NCBI RefSeq assembly: GCF_004135205.1
Contig: NZ_CP035490.1
Location: forward strand, 4,445,644 to 4,509,643
Origin: Hahella sp. KA22
Lineage (GTDB): Bacteria > Pseudomonadota > Gammaproteobacteria > Pseudomonadales > Oleiphilaceae
DNA: 64,000 nucleotides
Direction: 5' to 3'
Within the stretch, counting starts at the first letter, position 1. The number at the start of each line of letters is the position of its first letter. A model generated the notes under the pieces. The model did no database searches, was not told where the DNA came from, and saw only the letters and a program-made list of their open reading frames with translations. The position numbers were made by a program, and so were the translations under genes. This document shows, piece by piece, positions 61,701-64,000 of the stretch.

Positions 61701-64000
61701 TACGTGGCGCCCGGTAACGGATTTGAGCAGGCGGTGGCCGACGTATGGGCGGAAGTGCTGCAACAGGAGGTTATCGGCGTACGCGATAATTTCTTTCAAC
61801 TGGGCGGCCACTCGCTACTGGCGACCCAGATTATCGCCCGCCTCAACCAGCGCTTCGGCGCCGGTCTGACCGTGCGCAATCTGTTCGAGTGTCCCCATGT
61901 GGCGGAACTCGCCGCCCTGGTGCGCGAACGCAGCGTCGCCGCCATGGAGACCCCTGCGGAAAAAGCCATCCGTCGCGCGCCCAGCGGCGGCGCCCGCCGC
62001 GCTTCCCTGGCGCCGGCGCAGATGCGTCTGTGGTTCCTCAGCAAGATCGACGGCGGCAGCAGCGCCTACAATCTGCACATGACCGTGCGCATTAATGGCG
62101 AACTGCATGCGGATCGTTTGCAGGAGGCGTTCGCCTGCGCCTCCGCGCGCCATAAGATTCTGCGCACCACCTTCCATGAAGACGAGGCTCTGGGGGCGGA
62201 TGGCGCGCCCTATCAACGCATTCACCCGGAGCTGTCCTGTGAATTTCTCCAGGTCAGCGTGGAGTCCCATCCAACGGATCGACGGGAAGCGGAGGCGGAA
62301 CGGCTGGCCGTGGAAGCGGCGCAGACGCCCTTCGACCTGAGTCGCGGCCCCTTGGTGCGGGTGCTGCTGGTGCGGCTGGCGCCGCGTCGCCATGTCATGT
62401 TGCTGGCGATGCATCACATCATCTCCGACGGCTGGTCCATTGGCGTTCTGTTTAACGAAGTGAAGGCGTTCTATCAGGCCATCAACCCGGAAACCTTCGC
62501 CCTGGACGCCGCGGCGACGCTCAGTCTGCCGCCCCTGTCCTTGCAATACGCCGACTACGCCGCCGAGCAGATTTTGCGTCTGGAGCGGCCGGAGGCGCAG
62601 CGGCAACTGGAATACTGGCGCACGCAACTGGCGGACGCGCCGCCCCTGCTGGAATTGCCTCATGACCGTCCGCGCCCGGCGCAGGCGGATTTCGCCGGCG
62701 ACACCTTGCCCTTTCATATCGACAGCGGCCTCACTGCGGCGTTGCGCCGCTTCGCCGACGCCGCCGGCGCCAGCCTGTTCATGGTGAGCTGCGCCGCCTT
62801 CGCGGCCCTGATGAAGGTGTACAGCCGCCAGCGCGACATCGTCATCGGCGCGCCGGTGGCGAACCGCACCCGGCCCGAGCTGGAGCCGCTGATCGGCTTC
62901 TTCGTGAACACTCTGGCGCTACGCATTCGCAGCAAGGAAAACTTTACTTTCAATGAGTTATTGAAGGAAGTTAAAACCGTTTCTCTTGACGCTTATGAGC
63001 ATCAGGACCCGCCTTTCAACAAAGTGGTGGAGTCGCTGGAGCTGGACCGCGCCCTCAATCACAACCCGTTGTTCCAGGTGATGTTCGTGTTGCAGAACGC
63101 GCCCACGGTGACGCGGGAAACGCCGGAACTGGAAATCACCCCGTTCCCGATTCGCCAGCAGCGCGCCGCCTTCGACCTGCTGTTCTCCCTGACCGAGTCC
63201 CAGGGACGGATGCACGGCGAGGCGGTCTACAATCGCACCCTGTTCGACCGCGCCAGCATCGAGCGCATGCTGGAGGTGTATCTGGGCCTGCTGGAGCTAT
63301 GCGTCAACCGCCCGGATGAACCGGTGTTAAGCCTGCCTCTTGCGGCCCCGGCGGAAATTCCCGCCCAGCCGGCCCAGGGGGCGACGCCTCTGCCCGCCCT
63401 GATTCAGGATCAATGCGAGCGCACTCCGGACCTGGAAGCCCTGAGCTGGAGTCCCCAGGCCGGCGCGCTGACGGAATGGTCCCGGCTCAACTCCCATGTC
63501 AGCTACGGAGAGTTCGCCCGTCTCGCCAATCAGGCGGCGGACTGGCTGCGGGAACAAGGCGTGACGGGCGGCGATGTGATCGCGCTCTGGCTGCCCCGCA
63601 GTCCCGAGCTGTTCGTGCTCAAATATGCGGCGCTGAAAATGGGCGTCGCTTACACGCCCATCGATCCCGAGTTTCCTCTGCCCCGGGTGCGGCAAATGCT
63701 GGACAGCGCCGCTCCGCGTCTGCTGGTGACAGTGAACGCGCAGCATGGTTGCGAGGACGCGCCCTGCGCCATCGCGCCGCTGCCGCAACTGTGGACGCAA
63801 CTGTCCCGTCGCCGCGCGGAACCGCCGCCGCTGCCGGACCCGGACTGCATCGCCTACATTCTGTACACCTCCGGCAGCACCGGCGTGCCTAAAGGGGTCG
63901 CCATGCCCCAGCGCGCACTGAGCAATCTGGTGGTCTGGCATCGTCAACATCCCCGTTTGAGCGCTCCCGCGCGCACGTTGCAGTTCGCCGCCGTTGGCTT
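58761..64000 (+). CDS. NRPS, partial: C-A(Ala/Gly)-PCP-C-A..., cut by the window edge
   Basis: The open frame of at least 1746 codons starts at the ATG at 58761 and runs off the right edge without a stop. C1 (10-450) is of LCL type (PLSFAQERLWFLHEFEG), as expected after a module without E. Its active motif is HHIIADAWS, with Ala where Gly is usual. A1 (480-970) reads DLFNNALTYK by eye, a code published for alanine and sometimes glycine. The PCP (984-1055) has LGGHSLLA. C2 (1082-1523) has HHIISDGWS and is also LCL. A2 begins near 1544 and reaches YTSGSTGVPKG before the sequence ends, so its specificity residues are missing. The upstream gap is 69 nt and the ribosome site is weak. Further modules and a release domain must lie to the right. 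Confidence 0.92.
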   Translation, partial: MTEASTAVQIYQFPLSFAQERLWFLHEFEGDNVAYNISAALQLEGPLDPAALQRALDTLIARHEIMRTLFVSDGGLPTQRVLPSLHIAIERVWFADSDLEARKARAQAYFVEKNRRPFDLTQGPLLRATLVELDSSRSHSLSWLNLCIHHIIADAWSVGVIVRELAALYRAALRHRPCELPPPALQYADFAVWQRERLQGDLLQQELDFWRQQLQGAPALVNLPLDYPRTQQPSPDADYVRIDLPARLAHQARHFAGASGASLYMVLLAAFNVLIGRLSGQQDVVVGSLIANRNQADVEALVGFFVNTLPLRCDLSDDPNFRDLVRRVKHTALSAYNHQDLPFERMVEALQPERDLSFPPLIQLLFVLQNAPMDAFELEGVQVTPLRLPQPGQIRFDLEVYGEEDANGFHLDFWFRSQLLHKDSVERMARQYLTLLEAALNQPQRPVMGLPMLDRDQYGELSRGLFLEAQPYPDTLCIHHLFERHAELHPELTAVMRDGRSLSYGELNRRANRLAHLLIARGIKLEDRIGVCLDRSLDMTVALLAVFKAGAGYAPLDPAYPTERIAYMLEDSGARLTLTQQAASARLPAGVATLMLDDLETLTADCEDSNPQRPVAADNLAYVIYTSGSTGLPKGVAIEHRSVGALIHWAQTQYHLEELEEVLATTSICFDLSVFEIFVTLCSGGRVHLADNMTALAERAGDLDAYSKVSLINTVPSAIQALLRANAVPPQVRTVNLAGEPLKQELVEQLYALPHIRHVYDLYGPSEDTTYSTCALRRPGGKANIGRPISNTLIHIIDENLQLVPRGVAGELLIGGRGLARGYLGKPELTAQRFIANPFSGDLSERLYRTGDLVRVNSDDQLEYLGRIDQQVKVRGFRIELGEIESCINSLRDNDKKLVKDCVVSVIKYDSLGPYLAAYVVRAPGRSIDADDLKRRLARRLPGYMVPEAIITLDAIPLTANGKTDRKALPIPQRSARETEYVAPGNGFEQAVADVWAEVLQQEVIGVRDNFFQLGGHSLLATQIIARLNQRFGAGLTVRNLFECPHVAELAALVRERSVAAMETPAEKAIRRAPSGGARRASLAPAQMRLWFLSKIDGGSSAYNLHMTVRINGELHADRLQEAFACASARHKILRTTFHEDEALGADGAPYQRIHPELSCEFLQVSVESHPTDRREAEAERLAVEAAQTPFDLSRGPLVRVLLVRLAPRRHVMLLAMHHIISDGWSIGVLFNEVKAFYQAINPETFALDAAATLSLPPLSLQYADYAAEQILRLERPEAQRQLEYWRTQLADAPPLLELPHDRPRPAQADFAGDTLPFHIDSGLTAALRRFADAAGASLFMVSCAAFAALMKVYSRQRDIVIGAPVANRTRPELEPLIGFFVNTLALRIRSKENFTFNELLKEVKTVSLDAYEHQDPPFNKVVESLELDRALNHNPLFQVMFVLQNAPTVTRETPELEITPFPIRQQRAAFDLLFSLTESQGRMHGEAVYNRTLFDRASIERMLEVYLGLLELCVNRPDEPVLSLPLAAPAEIPAQPAQGATPLPALIQDQCERTPDLEALSWSPQAGALTEWSRLNSHVSYGEFARLANQAADWLREQGVTGGDVIALWLPRSPELFVLKYAALKMGVAYTPIDPEFPLPRVRQMLDSAAPRLLVTVNAQHGCEDAPCAIAPLPQLWTQLSRRRAEPPPLPDPDCIAYILYTSGSTGVPKGVAMPQRALSNLVVWHRQHPRLSAPARTLQFAAVG

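Noticed and set aside
58761-64000. Thioesterase or reductase release domain and cluster accessory genes
   Set aside because: None is present before the window ends; the frame is still in an A domain at the edge.
1-64000. tRNA, rRNA or insertion-sequence genes
   Set aside because: No transposase-like product, terminal inverted repeats, cloverleaf or rRNA-like sequence was recognised by eye; a covariance-model search would be needed to exclude small RNAs.

Overview
The window is GC-rich, densely coded bacterial DNA. The domain types, the lipoprotein and exopolysaccharide genes and the sigma-54/two-component style point to a marine gammaproteobacterium, perhaps a Hahella-like member of Oceanospirillales. 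That assignment is inferred from gene content only.

Region 1 (1-11186, + strand) is a tightly packed operon. Its gene order strongly resembles the symbiosis polysaccharide (syp) biofilm locus of Vibrio fischeri: a STAS-like SypA tail, a SypB-like OmpA lipoprotein, a SypC-like SLBB export protein, a SypD-like BY-kinase relative, a PhnD-like periplasmic binding protein, a SypF-like hybrid kinase with Hpt, a SypE-like kinase/receiver/PP2C protein and a SypG-like sigma-54 activator. The order of the E- and F-like genes is exchanged, and the binding protein is an extra gene. The enzymes that would make the polysaccharide are not in view.

Region 2 (about 11.2-20.5 kb) is a lower-GC accessory stretch. 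It holds a hypothetical gene, three small divergent tandem paralogues, a PAS-GAF-PAS-GGDEF diguanylate cyclase, an orphan sugar-type binding protein, an apparent deletion scar joining the remains of an AraC regulator and a short-chain dehydrogenase, a 21-nt tandem repeat, a DUF481-like barrel, a DUF697-like membrane protein and a 57-residue two-helix membrane protein.

Region 3 (20.5 kb to the right edge, all +) is one collinear hybrid NRPS/PKS lipopeptide assembly line. It reads FAAL-ACP-KS-AT-DH-KR-ACP-C-A(Gln)-PCP | KS-AT-KR-ACP | TubC-like dock-C-A-PCP | KS-AT-KR with an embedded MT-ACP | dock-C-A(Gln)-PCP-E | C-A(Gln)-PCP-E | C-A(Leu-like)-PCP | C-A(Ala/Gly)-PCP-C-A... and runs out of the window. 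Specificity codes were read by eye. The inferred product is an N-acylated lipopeptide: fatty acid, one unsaturated C2 extension, Gln extended to a beta-hydroxy-gamma-amino (statine-like) unit, an unassigned residue extended to a second, methylated statine-like unit, D-Gln, D-Gln, Leu-like, Ala/Gly, then more. No thioesterase, phosphopantetheinyl transferase, MbtH protein, exporter or cluster regulator is visible here. Several short in-frame tandem duplications (12, 15, 21 and 24 nt) occur inside or beside these genes.
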